A stretch of 64,000 nt of DNA from a virus. Positions within the stretch are counted from its first letter, which is position 1. Each line of letters opens with the position of its first letter. The DNA lies in IMG/VR virus record IMGVR_UViG_3300042988_000341, positions 24,578 through 88,577 of that record. One strand, written 5' to 3'. Shown here piece by piece: positions 51,453 to 59,704 of this stretch. The translations under genes were made by a program, and so were the position numbers. The notes beneath the pieces were generated by a model, which made no database searches, was not told the origin of the DNA, and worked only from the letters and a program-made list of their open reading frames with translations.

Positions 51453-53720
51453 ATGAGTAATATCAATACAGGATCAATCGTAGGCAGCTACCCAAGCCCA
51501 GGCGTTAACAATTCTAGCCAGGGCTTTAGAGATAACTTCACTTCGATTAAAAACAACTTAGATACTGCGGCAACAGAGATTACTGACCTACAATCGAAGG
51601 TACTAGTCAAGTCAGCGTTGTCTGGTACTAGTATGGACAATGATATGAACAATGGTATCATTGCTAACGTACAGACCCTGAGCTTTAGAGCTAGTACATA
51701 CAATCTAGGCACTAACTTGAGTGGTACAGTGACGGTTGACTGTACTCTTGGTGATGTTCAGTATGGTACGATGGATGGCAATTCGATTGTGCCTTTAAAT
51801 CTACAGTTCAGTAAGTGGGCTCCTAGTGGTACCAGAGGTGTGATTGACGTTATTATTGATATTGCTGGCGGCAAACAAATTATATTACCTGACAGTGTTA
51901 GTATTGGCTTAGACACCATTGAAGGGCTAGACAGTTCAGCCACATATCCTCTGATTACTATTCCATCCGGCGTTACAAAAGTACACTATCAGTTCGCATC
52001 AGTTGATTGCGGTACAACAGTTGAAATTGTGCCTGTTGATCGCCCAAGACAAACAACACAGATCAAGTATGCTAACTTCATCTTCACTGGTGGTAATATT
52101 GACTTGACTAATGGCAGTACTACAGTTACACTAAACACCGCCACAAATACAACCTATGCCGCATTTACTTCCGATCTAACTAATACAAAACTGATCTTAA
52201 AGTCATCTAATGTAATCATTGGTTCTGGTACATTTATAGATAGTACTACATTCACTCTGTTATCTCCATACAGCGGCACTACTGTTACTGATGTCGAGTT
52301 CATTTACGAATCTTTTAGAGGTGCCGCGGGCGATGTAGTTGGCGATGTACGCACTGATGGTACTGCGCTGTATGTATGTAACACGGTGTTCAGTACTAGC
52401 TCAACTAGTAACATATGGACAACAGTATCAGGTGGCGGTTCATCATCATTTAGTGGTGATTATGATAATAGCAACGTTATCGCCCTACTTAACTCAAATT
52501 CATCGTCTGTTCTGGATATCAAAACAACACGCAACATCAGCGCTGGACAAAATGCGACAATCACGGGCACCCTAACTGCTAATAATATTATCGCTAGTAC
52601 TTTATTGACAGTAACGACTGCTAATGTGACTACTGTTAATGCTACTGGTAACGTATTAGCTGCTAATATAACTGCCAACACTAAGTTAACTACGACGGCA
52701 CTGGATGCTACTGGTAACGTATCATTTACCGGTAATGTAACCTTGGGCACAGTAGCAAATGTACACATCACTGGCGGCAGCGCAAATCAGTATTTAATGA
52801 CAAATGGTCTTGGTGGGTTATCATGGGAAACGGTATCATCTAACGGTGGTGGATCAGGCACAGTAAGCTCAGGCGCTGCTAATCAAATTGCTTTCTATTC
52901 AGGTGCTGGTACCACAGTGGGACAAACTGGTGCTAATTTAACGTGGACAAATGGTAATACATTAACTGTTGTTGGTAATGCCAATGCTACTATATTTAAT
53001 GGCACTACTGGCGCAATCACTACTATCAATTCTACTACGGTAAGTACCGCATCATTAACTGCTACGGGTAACGTAGCGTTGAGTGGCGCAAACGTATCCC
53101 TAGGTAATGTATCAAATCTACGCATCACTGGAGGCTCAAACGGTCAAATGTTAACTACTAATGGTGTTGGTGGTCTAAGTTGGACATCGGCATCTTATGC
53201 AGATTCTAACGTTATCTCGTTATTGGAAACTAGTGGCCGTAGTAATAATATCATCACATCCGGCACTGGCGACTTCGGTGCGATTACTACCAGAACAGCT
53301 ACTGTTAGTGGCAATTTAACATCCGGTAACGTATCAGCATCAAAAGCGAATGTGAATACGATGGGAGTAGCAGGGCAATTAACCACTAATGTGATTAATT
53401 CTAACGTGGCTATCATCAATGGTAATGCTACAGTAAATGGTACACTAACAGCTAATGCTATCGTCACTAATGGTAGTGGTCCAGTCACAGTTACAAGTAC
53501 AAGTTCTATCCAGTTAACTACTGGTAGCGGCTCACAAGTAATTACTAGTAGTGGATTAAAAGTAGGTGGTAATATCTTTACTACGCCTATCACTAGTGGA
53601 ACACCAGTTGGTACCACCGGTACAGCTGGGCAGATTGTGATTGACATCGGCAACAGCAAAATTTGGGTGTGTACGGTGAGTGGATCACCTGGTACATGGA
53701 AGTCAGCAACACTAAGCTAA
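51453..53720 (+). CDS. tail fibre with repeated ITGG-SW modules
   Basis: The 755-residue protein has an N-terminal GSIVGSYPSPGVNNSSQGFRD segment and FTSIKNNL, which I associate with T4-like marine phage structural proteins. The centre carries two copies of a module, VHITGGSANQYLMTNGLGGL and LRITGGSNGQMLTTNGVGGL, each closed by SW, separated by Thr/Asn repeats. The C-terminus is IDIGNSKIWVCTVSGSPGTW, a short beta tip. The GGLSW units are common in shaft or attachment regions. It is followed 4 nt later by the subtilase gene. Confidence 0.7.
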   Translation: MSNINTGSIVGSYPSPGVNNSSQGFRDNFTSIKNNLDTAATEITDLQSKVLVKSALSGTSMDNDMNNGIIANVQTLSFRASTYNLGTNLSGTVTVDCTLGDVQYGTMDGNSIVPLNLQFSKWAPSGTRGVIDVIIDIAGGKQIILPDSVSIGLDTIEGLDSSATYPLITIPSGVTKVHYQFASVDCGTTVEIVPVDRPRQTTQIKYANFIFTGGNIDLTNGSTTVTLNTATNTTYAAFTSDLTNTKLILKSSNVIIGSGTFIDSTTFTLLSPYSGTTVTDVEFIYESFRGAAGDVVGDVRTDGTALYVCNTVFSTSSTSNIWTTVSGGGSSSFSGDYDNSNVIALLNSNSSSVLDIKTTRNISAGQNATITGTLTANNIIASTLLTVTTANVTTVNATGNVLAANITANTKLTTTALDATGNVSFTGNVTLGTVANVHITGGSANQYLMTNGLGGLSWETVSSNGGGSGTVSSGAANQIAFYSGAGTTVGQTGANLTWTNGNTLTVVGNANATIFNGTTGAITTINSTTVSTASLTATGNVALSGANVSLGNVSNLRITGGSNGQMLTTNGVGGLSWTSASYADSNVISLLETSGRSNNIITSGTGDFGAITTRTATVSGNLTSGNVSASKANVNTMGVAGQLTTNVINSNVAIINGNATVNGTLTANAIVTNGSGPVTVTSTSSIQLTTGSGSQVITSSGLKVGGNIFTTPITSGTPVGTTGTAGQIVIDIGNSKIWVCTVSGSPGTWKSATLS

Positions 53721-53724
53721 TCAT

Positions 53725-55644
53725 ATGAGTGATACTAACAAAGTTGTCTTAACAGTTAATAAGGGTGTTGACATAGATGCTCTTATTGAGGAAGTACTTG
53801 CTACTGGTATTACGATATTCGATATCTATCCAGGTAGTAACAGAAACGTAGCATTCACTATGACACGTGAACAGATGGAATTCTGGGAACAAGATGGCCG
53901 AGTGATGGGTTGTCGTTGGGGAACTAAGGCAGAGAATGGTATCGTTGAGAGAACTGCTGCTAGTGTTAATAATCTTGTATTCGGTAGATTACCAGATCAA
54001 ATAACAGATGCTCCTACTAGTTATATGGAATCTAATTGGGGACTATACGAATGTGTTAGTAAAACAACTAGACCATATGGCACTACTGGAAAAGTAGGTT
54101 CTACTATAAATTATACACTTGATGGCACTGATGTTGATGTAATTATACAGGATACTGGTATCGAGTATAACCATTCTGAGTTTAAAGATTCCTTTGGTAA
54201 GAATAGAATTAAAAAAATAAATTGGGACGCCGCAGAAATAGTAACTGGGTTCACCCAAGTTAGTAAGCGTATAGTTACATATAATTTTAATTATGATACA
54301 GTTTTGCCACAGATAGGCTCGTATGTTACGATCACTGGCGTATATTCATGGGAAAATCAGGGCTTCCTACCTGGGCCAAATCCTGGTATTATTCCAAGTG
54401 AATATAATATAGATAGAGTTCTAGTGACCTCAGTCACTAGTACTAGTATAACCGTTGATTATATTACTCCTCGAATCAACAATGTGTCATCTATAGATGG
54501 AGCACTGGTGGCATGGATACAAGAAGGCGAGGTAACGGGCCTGCCAAAGTTCTATACAGACGCTAGTGGTCATGGAACCAATGTTGCTAGTATTGCTGCC
54601 GGTAAAACTTATGGATGGGCTAAGAATGCTAATGTTTACCCCATGCACATAAATTTTGACCAAGATACAGGTGGTATGGATACTGGTGCTAGCTTCGTTG
54701 CTATTAGAATGTTCCATTTAAACAAACCAATTAATTCTAAAACTGGAGTTAAGAACCCAACTATAGTTAATATGAGTTGGGGGTCATTCTATGACCCTAC
54801 TACGGGTTATATAACCTCCGGTAATTGGAGAGGCAATAATTGGACTTTTACGGATACGGAAATTTTAAATAAAGTAGGATTTGTATCATTTAGTGGATTA
54901 TCAGGTCTTCGAAACCCAGATATCGATGCTGAGATACAAGATTGTATTGATGTAGGAGTAATATTTGTTGGAGCAGCGGGTAATAATGGGTATTTGGTAT
55001 CTAATAAAACTGATAGTGACTACAATAATTATGTAACTTTAGTGACAGGAAATAAACTTTACTATCATCGAGGGTCATCGCCAGCTTCAGCGGATAATGT
55101 GATATGTGTAGGGGCTATTGATTATACATATCGTGGCGAGGAAGTGAAACCGAAACCATCTTATTCTCCTGTCAACTCAACAGCCAAAGCATACTTCAGT
55201 TCCTGCGGCCCAAGAATCGATGTGTGGGCACCCGGCGGTATGATATTAGGAGCATGGTCAGCAGCCGGAAGAACATCTCCATATTCGCCAACCGCTGGAC
55301 CATGGCAATATGGTTCGACATCTTACACAAATGCTAAAGAATCCGGTACCAGTCAAGCGTCACCGCAGGTCACTGGAGTATTAGCTTGTCTTCTACAAGC
55401 GAACCCGCACTTTAATCAGTATGATGTTAGACGTTGGATAGCAGAGAACAGTGCTGACGGTAAAGTAGCTAATGTAGCAAATTCATCGAATAATACCACG
55501 GCGTTCTCAACTACAACTTCGTATAACGATCCATATAATCTACAAGGCTCAACCACAAAATACTTGTACATGCCATATGCAACTGACACTAACGGCAACG
55601 TATCAGGCTCAGGCTCATTCTCAGGAGGAGGCTTTTCACTATGA
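53725..55644 (+). CDS. subtilisin-family (S8) serine protease, virion-type
   Basis: The 639-residue protein has the full triad: VIIQDTGIE (D143), DASGHGTNVASIAAG (H283) and ESGTSQASPQVTGVLA (S543), plus the oxyanion AAGNNGY (N420). An unusually long insert separates D143 and H283. It contains strands such as IGSYVTITGVYSWENQGF and VLVTSVTSTSITVDY like those of the fibre modules. The N-terminal 100 residues are unrelated and could dock to the particle. No signal peptide is present. A function in virion entry or fibre maturation is inferred from the context. Confidence 0.88.
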   Translation: MSDTNKVVLTVNKGVDIDALIEEVLATGITIFDIYPGSNRNVAFTMTREQMEFWEQDGRVMGCRWGTKAENGIVERTAASVNNLVFGRLPDQITDAPTSYMESNWGLYECVSKTTRPYGTTGKVGSTINYTLDGTDVDVIIQDTGIEYNHSEFKDSFGKNRIKKINWDAAEIVTGFTQVSKRIVTYNFNYDTVLPQIGSYVTITGVYSWENQGFLPGPNPGIIPSEYNIDRVLVTSVTSTSITVDYITPRINNVSSIDGALVAWIQEGEVTGLPKFYTDASGHGTNVASIAAGKTYGWAKNANVYPMHINFDQDTGGMDTGASFVAIRMFHLNKPINSKTGVKNPTIVNMSWGSFYDPTTGYITSGNWRGNNWTFTDTEILNKVGFVSFSGLSGLRNPDIDAEIQDCIDVGVIFVGAAGNNGYLVSNKTDSDYNNYVTLVTGNKLYYHRGSSPASADNVICVGAIDYTYRGEEVKPKPSYSPVNSTAKAYFSSCGPRIDVWAPGGMILGAWSAAGRTSPYSPTAGPWQYGSTSYTNAKESGTSQASPQVTGVLACLLQANPHFNQYDVRRWIAENSADGKVANVANSSNNTTAFSTTTSYNDPYNLQGSTTKYLYMPYATDTNGNVSGSGSFSGGGFSL

Positions 55645-55874
55645 TCACCCACCCATTCGTAGGCTCATTAGAAGATGTCAACATGGACGAACTAGCGAAC
55701 AAGATAGCAGACTTGAACAAGAAGCTCGCATTCGCTAGTCGTAACGGCAAATATGAAATGGCAGGCCAGATACAAATGGTGCTACAATCATACCGTGCCG
55801 AACTAGACAAGAAGCAACGAGAACTATTCGACGCTACCTCGTCTACGATTCAAGGCAAGATCGACATCAGCTAA
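55641..55874 (+). CDS. 77-residue conserved helical phage protein
   Basis: Starts in a 4-nt overlap with the subtilase gene. ELANKIADLNKKLAFASRNG and QIQMVLQSYRAELDKKQREL form a helical hairpin or coiled coil. Similar short proteins accompany structural genes in T4-like phages, as I recall. The function is unknown. Its stop is followed at once by a palindrome-bearing early promoter. Confidence 0.6.
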   Translation: MITHPFVGSLEDVNMDELANKIADLNKKLAFASRNGKYEMAGQIQMVLQSYRAELDKKQRELFDATSSTIQGKIDIS

Positions 55875-55875
55875 C

Positions 55876-55900
55876 GTCAATTGATCCAAAATCAATTGAC
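55876..55900. repeat. 10-bp perfect inverted repeat overlapping a -35 box
   Basis: GTCAATTGAT, a 5-nt loop CCAAA and ATCAATTGAC form a perfect palindrome. The right arm overlaps TTGACA of the promoter at 55896. It is operator-like; there is no T run, so a terminator is less likely. Confidence 0.75.
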
Positions 55901-55925
55901 ACTACAATCATAACTGTGCTATCAT
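55896..55925 (+). promoter_or_regulatory. sigma70-type promoter TTGACA-N18-TATCAT
   Basis: The -10 ends 6 nt before the ATG at 55932, so +1 falls on the start codon. An overlapping alternative is TTGATC (55881)-N16-TACAAT (55903-55908), giving a leader of about 17 nt. Confidence 0.6.
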
Positions 55926-55931
55926 AGCGCC

Positions 55932-56444
55932 ATGATCAAGGACAACTACGAACAATTCATCTTCACGGAGCAAGAACTCTGTGAAATCTTGTTCGCACGT
56001 CCAGACGCAAAGCTCAAGACAGCACTAACGACGACTAAGATCACTATCGATCCTGACTTAGAGTTAGAGCATACCCCGAATCTCATTGAGTATGTCAACA
56101 CCAGTGAGACACTAGACGAGTTCGACACTAGACTACAAGCAAACTGGCTAATGCCTCAAGCGTATCAGGACTTAGACATTGTCCAGTACATTCTTGATCA
56201 ATGTCAAACAGACGCCCAACTTCAACGAGTGGGCGAAGAACTCCTGCTCTACGTTGACCGTAATCTCCTACCCCTGCTCCAATATTTAAAATACTTAGTA
56301 GACACCCTCCGAGTAAATAAGATAGTATGGGGAGTAGGTCGAGGCAGTTCAGTAGCATCATACGTACTGTTCTTGCTCGGCGTACACAAAATCGACAGCC
56401 TATACTTCGATCTCCCAATCACAGAATTCTTAAAGGAAAATTAA
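55932..56444 (+). CDS. DNA polymerase III alpha-like fragment
   Basis: The 170-residue protein's C-terminal part, VWGVGRGSSVASYVLFLLGV followed by HKIDSLYFDLPITEFL, matches the GRGS region of bacterial C-family polymerases (DnaE: GPGRGSGAGSL...DLLFERFL). The segment that would carry the catalytic Asp residues (PDFDVDF in DnaE) is absent; the protein ends a few residues before it. It cannot be a polymerase alone. It may bind DNA or nucleotide, or bind the host polymerase. The N-terminal 120 residues are acidic and helical. Confidence 0.65.
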   Translation: MIKDNYEQFIFTEQELCEILFARPDAKLKTALTTTKITIDPDLELEHTPNLIEYVNTSETLDEFDTRLQANWLMPQAYQDLDIVQYILDQCQTDAQLQRVGEELLLYVDRNLLPLLQYLKYLVDTLRVNKIVWGVGRGSSVASYVLFLLGVHKIDSLYFDLPITEFLKEN

Positions 56445-56445
56445 T

Positions 56446-56976
56446 ATGGCAATTCATCGCTCAGCAAACGGCAAGTCAGTAGACATGGCAAAACTTCGTG
56501 CTCAGAATCAAAACGTTCGAGCAGTTGGCAACATGAACGTCAACGCAAACGGTGACACACTCGACAGTAACAACAGAGTAATCGATGACAGCACTAATCG
56601 TGTCAATAGAGTGTATGGCAAAACAACGCAAAACATCGGCGCGGCAACTCGTCGCACGGCACCAAAGGCAGCACCAACACCGCCTGCTCCTGCCTCACGC
56701 CCTCAACCACAAGCAGTTACACCACCTCCAGCACCAGCACCAACGCCAGTGCCTGTACCTCAACCAGCACCGCCACCCCCTGCAGCTCCAGATGTAGCGC
56801 CACCTACAGTAGTCGTTCCAACTCCTGCTCCAGTACCGCCGACCGCACCTCAACCTGAGATCGAGCGTAATCCTCTTATCCGTTATCCAGACGAAGATGA
56901 TGAAGACGATATCGTTGACCTAGATGACTACGATACCGAAGAGCCAGTTGGTAAAGAAACTCTAAAAAAGAAGTAA
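56446..56976 (+). CDS. proline/alanine-rich protein with acidic tail
   Basis: The 176-residue protein has a basic N-terminus (HRSANGKSVDMAKLRAQNQN) and a central low-complexity Pro/Ala/Gln/Val region of about 75 residues. The C-terminus is acidic (DEDDEDDIVDLDDYDTEE). The whole is likely disordered, acting as a linker or binding many partners. It starts 1 nt after the polymerase-like gene. No function can be assigned. Confidence 0.55.
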   Translation: MAIHRSANGKSVDMAKLRAQNQNVRAVGNMNVNANGDTLDSNNRVIDDSTNRVNRVYGKTTQNIGAATRRTAPKAAPTPPAPASRPQPQAVTPPPAPAPTPVPVPQPAPPPPAAPDVAPPTVVVPTPAPVPPTAPQPEIERNPLIRYPDEDDEDDIVDLDDYDTEEPVGKETLKKK

Positions 56977-56992
56977 ATTGATCCAAAAGCTA

Positions 56993-57021
56993 TTGTATCT
57001 AACCTCAAATACTGATACAAT
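56993..57021 (+). promoter_or_regulatory. sigma70-like promoter TTGTAT-N17-TACAAT
   Basis: The -10 ends 6 nt before the ATG at 57028. TTGATCCAAAA (56978-56988) lies just upstream and is shared with the promoter at 55896. Confidence 0.6.
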
Positions 57022-57027
57022 AGCTAC

Positions 57028-57396
57028 ATGATCAAATTAGCATTCGAACCCCACAAGATAAACAAGGCTCAACTCAAGCCACTAGGCGATCACGTAATTG
57101 TCATGGACATGAGCTTCAAAGAGCGTATCATTGGTAACATCATCCTGCCTAGTGACGACGGCAAATCATCCGGTATCCGCCCACGCTGGGCACAAGTCTA
57201 CGCAGTAGGCCCTGAACAACACGACATCAAAGTAGACGAGTACATCTTGGTCGAACACGGACGTTGGACCCGTGGTATCGAAGTAGAAGATGAGACGGGC
57301 AAGCACACACTTCGTCGTGTAGACCCAACTTCTATTATGATGGTCAGTGACCAACCACACTTAGATGAGACTATCTCTGACAAGGTCTCAGGCTAA
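57028..57396 (+). CDS. 31: GroES/gp31-type co-chaperonin
   Basis: The 122-residue protein has LKPLGDHVIVMDMSFKERI and GNIILPSDDGKSSGI, the mobile-loop region of Cpn10 proteins. RWAQVYAVGPEQHDIKVDEY and ILVEHGRWTRGI fit the beta barrel. It resembles T4 gp31, which replaces GroES on GroEL to fold the large capsid protein. The N-terminus has extra residues before the barrel. Regulation by an early promoter, with ATG at +1, suits its need before capsid assembly. The stop overlaps the next ATG. Confidence 0.82.
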   Translation: MIKLAFEPHKINKAQLKPLGDHVIVMDMSFKERIIGNIILPSDDGKSSGIRPRWAQVYAVGPEQHDIKVDEYILVEHGRWTRGIEVEDETGKHTLRRVDPTSIMMVSDQPHLDETISDKVSG

Positions 57397-57515
57397 TGTA
57401 CATCACAAACAAATACGGCTCAGTCAAACTCCCGTACGATGGCGAGTTACTAGTCTGGCTACAACAACAGTACCCTAACTCACTTTACAAGGCAGTCGAA
57501 TATGAAATGGCTTGA
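57396..57515 (+). CDS. 39-residue hypothetical protein
   Basis: A short ORF starting inside the co-chaperonin stop (TAATG) and overlapping the next gene by 14 nt. It has MYITNKYGSVKLPYDGELL followed by a short Trp/Gln helix. Tight overlaps on both sides support translation. Function unknown. Confidence 0.45.
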   Translation: MYITNKYGSVKLPYDGELLVWLQQQYPNSLYKAVEYEMA

Positions 57516-57873
57516 TGAACTAGTGCTCAAACGAGCAAACACGCTAATACAGCGACGGATCGATGCCGGCCAAGCAGAGAAAACTAAACAGAATTATGAA
57601 ATGACTAGGAGCACGGCATTGAGTATCAACGGCGGACAATTCTCACCAGGCACAGGCATCAAAGTAGCATCAGGACTAAATCGTGCTGACTTTAACAGAG
57701 ACAAGTCGATGAACTTCACCTTACATCCAGCCATCGGCGGATTCATTCTAGAACTCTCGCACTACGATGCCAGCACTGATCGCTATTCGCAACGATTACA
57801 CATCATCAATGATAGTGACGACATGGGCGATGCTATCTCAAAAATCTTAACATTGGAGTTACTACGTAAATGA
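57502..57873 (+). CDS. 123-residue conserved T4-like phage protein
   Basis: Contains DELVLKRANTLIQRRIDAGQ (basic helix), then NFTLHPAIGGFILELSHYD and RLHIINDSDDMGDAISKILT. This build is familiar from proteins near replication genes of T4-like phages. It overlaps the clamp loader start by 4 nt, so it may act with replication or recombination proteins. No enzymatic motif. Confidence 0.55.
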   Translation: MKWLDELVLKRANTLIQRRIDAGQAEKTKQNYEMTRSTALSINGGQFSPGTGIKVASGLNRADFNRDKSMNFTLHPAIGGFILELSHYDASTDRYSQRLHIINDSDDMGDAISKILTLELLRK

Positions 57874-58799
57874 GCTTTAAAAACAAACTGTGGGTTGAAA
57901 AATATCGCCCATCAAAAGCATCGGACTATGTGTTCGTTGATACACGTCAACAGAAACAAGTAGAAGGCTGGATCAAAGAAGGTAGTTGCCCTCATGTCTT
58001 ATTCGCTGGTGAGCCAGGTACAGGCAAGACAACATTAGCAAAAGTTCTAATCAACGAACTAGGCGTACAGGAGTTCGACGTACTAGAAATCAACGCATCA
58101 CGTGATAACGGTGTTGACTTCATCCGCGAACGTATCGAATCGTTTGTGATGACTATGCCATTTGGAGCATTCAAAGTAGTTCTACTAGACGAAGCTGACT
58201 ATCTCTCACAGCCAGCACAAGCGGTACTTCGCGGTCTAATCGAGCAATACGCAAACGTAGCCCGCTTTATGTTGACTTGTAACTACGTACACAAAGTCAT
58301 CCCTGCGCTTAAATCACGTTGTGAGACATTCATTATCTCTAAGCCTGAGCGCACTGAGTTCACAGCTAGAGCAGCCACAGTACTAGTCACAGAGAACATC
58401 GAGTTCGACTTAGACACACTTGACAGCTATGTTGGTGCTACTTACCCTGACTTGCGTAAGATGCTCAATCAGCTACAAAACAACTCAACCACTGGCAAAC
58501 TGTTGCCTACACAAGCTGGCGTGTCCGATGAAGACAGCACCCTAGTCGAAGCAACTGCCCTGTTCAAAGCAGGCAAAATTCTCGACGGCAGAAAAATCTT
58601 GCTACAATACCTGAGTATGAATCCAGGACAGCTTGACAGCATCTACACATGGTGCTATAATAATCTCGACTTGTGGGGTAAGACACAAGAACAGAAAGAC
58701 GCAGCAATCATCATTATTCGTAATGGTCTTGCTAATCTATCATTAGTCGGTATCCCAGAAATCAGTCTGGCCGCCACACTAATCGAACTTACTCAATAA
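57870..58799 (+). CDS. 44: sliding clamp loader large subunit (gp44-like)
   Basis: The 309-residue protein has WVEKYRPSKASDYVF, Walker A FAGEPGTGKTTLAK (47-54), Walker B VVLLDEADYL (about 103-112) and LKSRCETF with the SRC arginine finger (149-151). These match RFC/gp44-type clamp loaders, and the length agrees with T4 gp44 (319). It loads the sliding clamp onto primed DNA. The small subunit (gp62-like) is not seen in the next genes. It is preceded by an overlapping small gene and followed by a cluster of short genes. Confidence 0.9.
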   Translation: MSFKNKLWVEKYRPSKASDYVFVDTRQQKQVEGWIKEGSCPHVLFAGEPGTGKTTLAKVLINELGVQEFDVLEINASRDNGVDFIRERIESFVMTMPFGAFKVVLLDEADYLSQPAQAVLRGLIEQYANVARFMLTCNYVHKVIPALKSRCETFIISKPERTEFTARAATVLVTENIEFDLDTLDSYVGATYPDLRKMLNQLQNNSTTGKLLPTQAGVSDEDSTLVEATALFKAGKILDGRKILLQYLSMNPGQLDSIYTWCYNNLDLWGKTQEQKDAAIIIIRNGLANLSLVGIPEISLAATLIELTQ

Positions 58800-58808
58800 G
58801 GAAATAAA

Positions 58809-59003
58809 ATGACTAAGAAGTTAACCAGACTAACTAAAGTGAATGAGAGCTTTACTATCAATCGCTATGACAATGGGTTCATGGTCGAGATTGGTGGTAA
58901 AGACAAAGATAGTGATTGGAAGAATTGTAAAATTCTTTGTACCACTAAAGAAGAATTGTTTGAGGTTATCAATGAAGCCTTGACAATGGAAGTAGACAAC
59001 TAA
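58809..59003 (+). CDS. 64-residue hypothetical protein
   Basis: Follows AAGGAAA. Strand-rich: TRLTKVNESFTINRYDNGFM, VEIGGKDKDSDW, KILCTTKEELFEVINEAL. Similar two-sheet-one-helix small proteins are common in T4-like phages. Function unknown. Confidence 0.55.
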   Translation: MTKKLTRLTKVNESFTINRYDNGFMVEIGGKDKDSDWKNCKILCTTKEELFEVINEALTMEVDN

Positions 59004-59014
59004 AAGGAAACAAA

Positions 59015-59212
59015 ATGTCACAAGCACACCAAGAAATCAACACACACTTAGAAGCATATCTAGCAGAACACGAGAAGTTCGAAAAAGGCAATGCGGCAGC
59101 AGGCACTCGTGCTCGTAAAGCACTAGGTGAACTAGCGAAAGCAATCAAGGCTCGCCGCACTGAAATCACCGTCGAAAAGGCAGCCCGCGCAGAAGCAAAG
59201 AAAGCCGCCTAA
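59015..59212 (+). CDS. 65-residue helical, histone-like basic protein
   Basis: The sequence is Ala/Lys/Glu/Arg-rich: HLEAYLAEHEKFEKGNAAAG, TRARKALGELAKAIKARRTE, EKAARAEAKKAA. The TRARKAL...ELAK segment resembles the Hc1-type histone-like motif (KKARKALLELKK) often found in short phage proteins. Nucleic-acid binding is plausible. AAAGGAAA precedes the start. Confidence 0.55.
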   Translation: MSQAHQEINTHLEAYLAEHEKFEKGNAAAGTRARKALGELAKAIKARRTEITVEKAARAEAKKAA

Positions 59213-59213
59213 T

Positions 59214-59432
59214 ATGCAAACGGCCAAAGAAATCTGTGACCACTTCATCAACCGCGCTAAGATGTTGAATGAATTCATCGTCACTACGCCGGTACCTGAA
59301 GACTTCAGGTTCAATGGCCTAGTACCGTTCGACATGATCATCGAAGATAACGTCATCGCCGCCAAGGTATGGGCAGTTGACTTCGATGAAGCATGTAAAC
59401 GATTCGACAACTACATGGATCAATGTAAATGA
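59214..59432 (+). CDS. 72-residue hypothetical protein
   Basis: Starts 1 nt after the preceding stop. Contains PEDFRFNGLVPFDMIIEDNV and a C-terminal AVDFDEACKRFDNYMDQ. Overlaps the next start by 4 nt. The mix of strands followed by a helix is typical of small T4-like phage proteins; no function assigned. Confidence 0.5.
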   Translation: MQTAKEICDHFINRAKMLNEFIVTTPVPEDFRFNGLVPFDMIIEDNVIAAKVWAVDFDEACKRFDNYMDQCK

Positions 59433-59704
59433 GATATTTGCTTATAACATATTTAAGACAGCCGGGTGGCCAGATTGACGAACAAGTCGGCTTCTCTAAA
59501 AAACTGAAACCTCGTGACTTACAAACTTGTAACGTCATCATTGACTACAAGGAACGTAAAGTTCAAAAGTGTATCATCGAGGGCAGTATCGTGCCAACAT
59601 CATTCGAGAACTTACATGAGTACTACAAAGATGTGTACCCAAGTTTAATCGAGCAACTAGAAAAAGTTCAATCAACTGAACCCGAGAGTAAAGATGGACA
59701 GTAA
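59429..59704 (+). CDS. 91-residue hypothetical protein
   Basis: Coupled by ATGA. Begins MRYLLITYLRQPGGQIDEQ, with DLQTCNVIIDYKERKVQKC and YYKDVYPSLIEQLEK later. This pattern is known to me from T4-like phage hypothetical proteins. Overlaps the HAD gene by 11 nt. Confidence 0.5.
   Translation: MRYLLITYLRQPGGQIDEQVGFSKKLKPRDLQTCNVIIDYKERKVQKCIIEGSIVPTSFENLHEYYKDVYPSLIEQLEKVQSTEPESKDGQ

Noticed and set aside
55876-55900. Terminator after the 77-residue gene
   Set aside because: The stem is AT-rich, has no T run and overlaps a -35 box, so an operator is the better reading.
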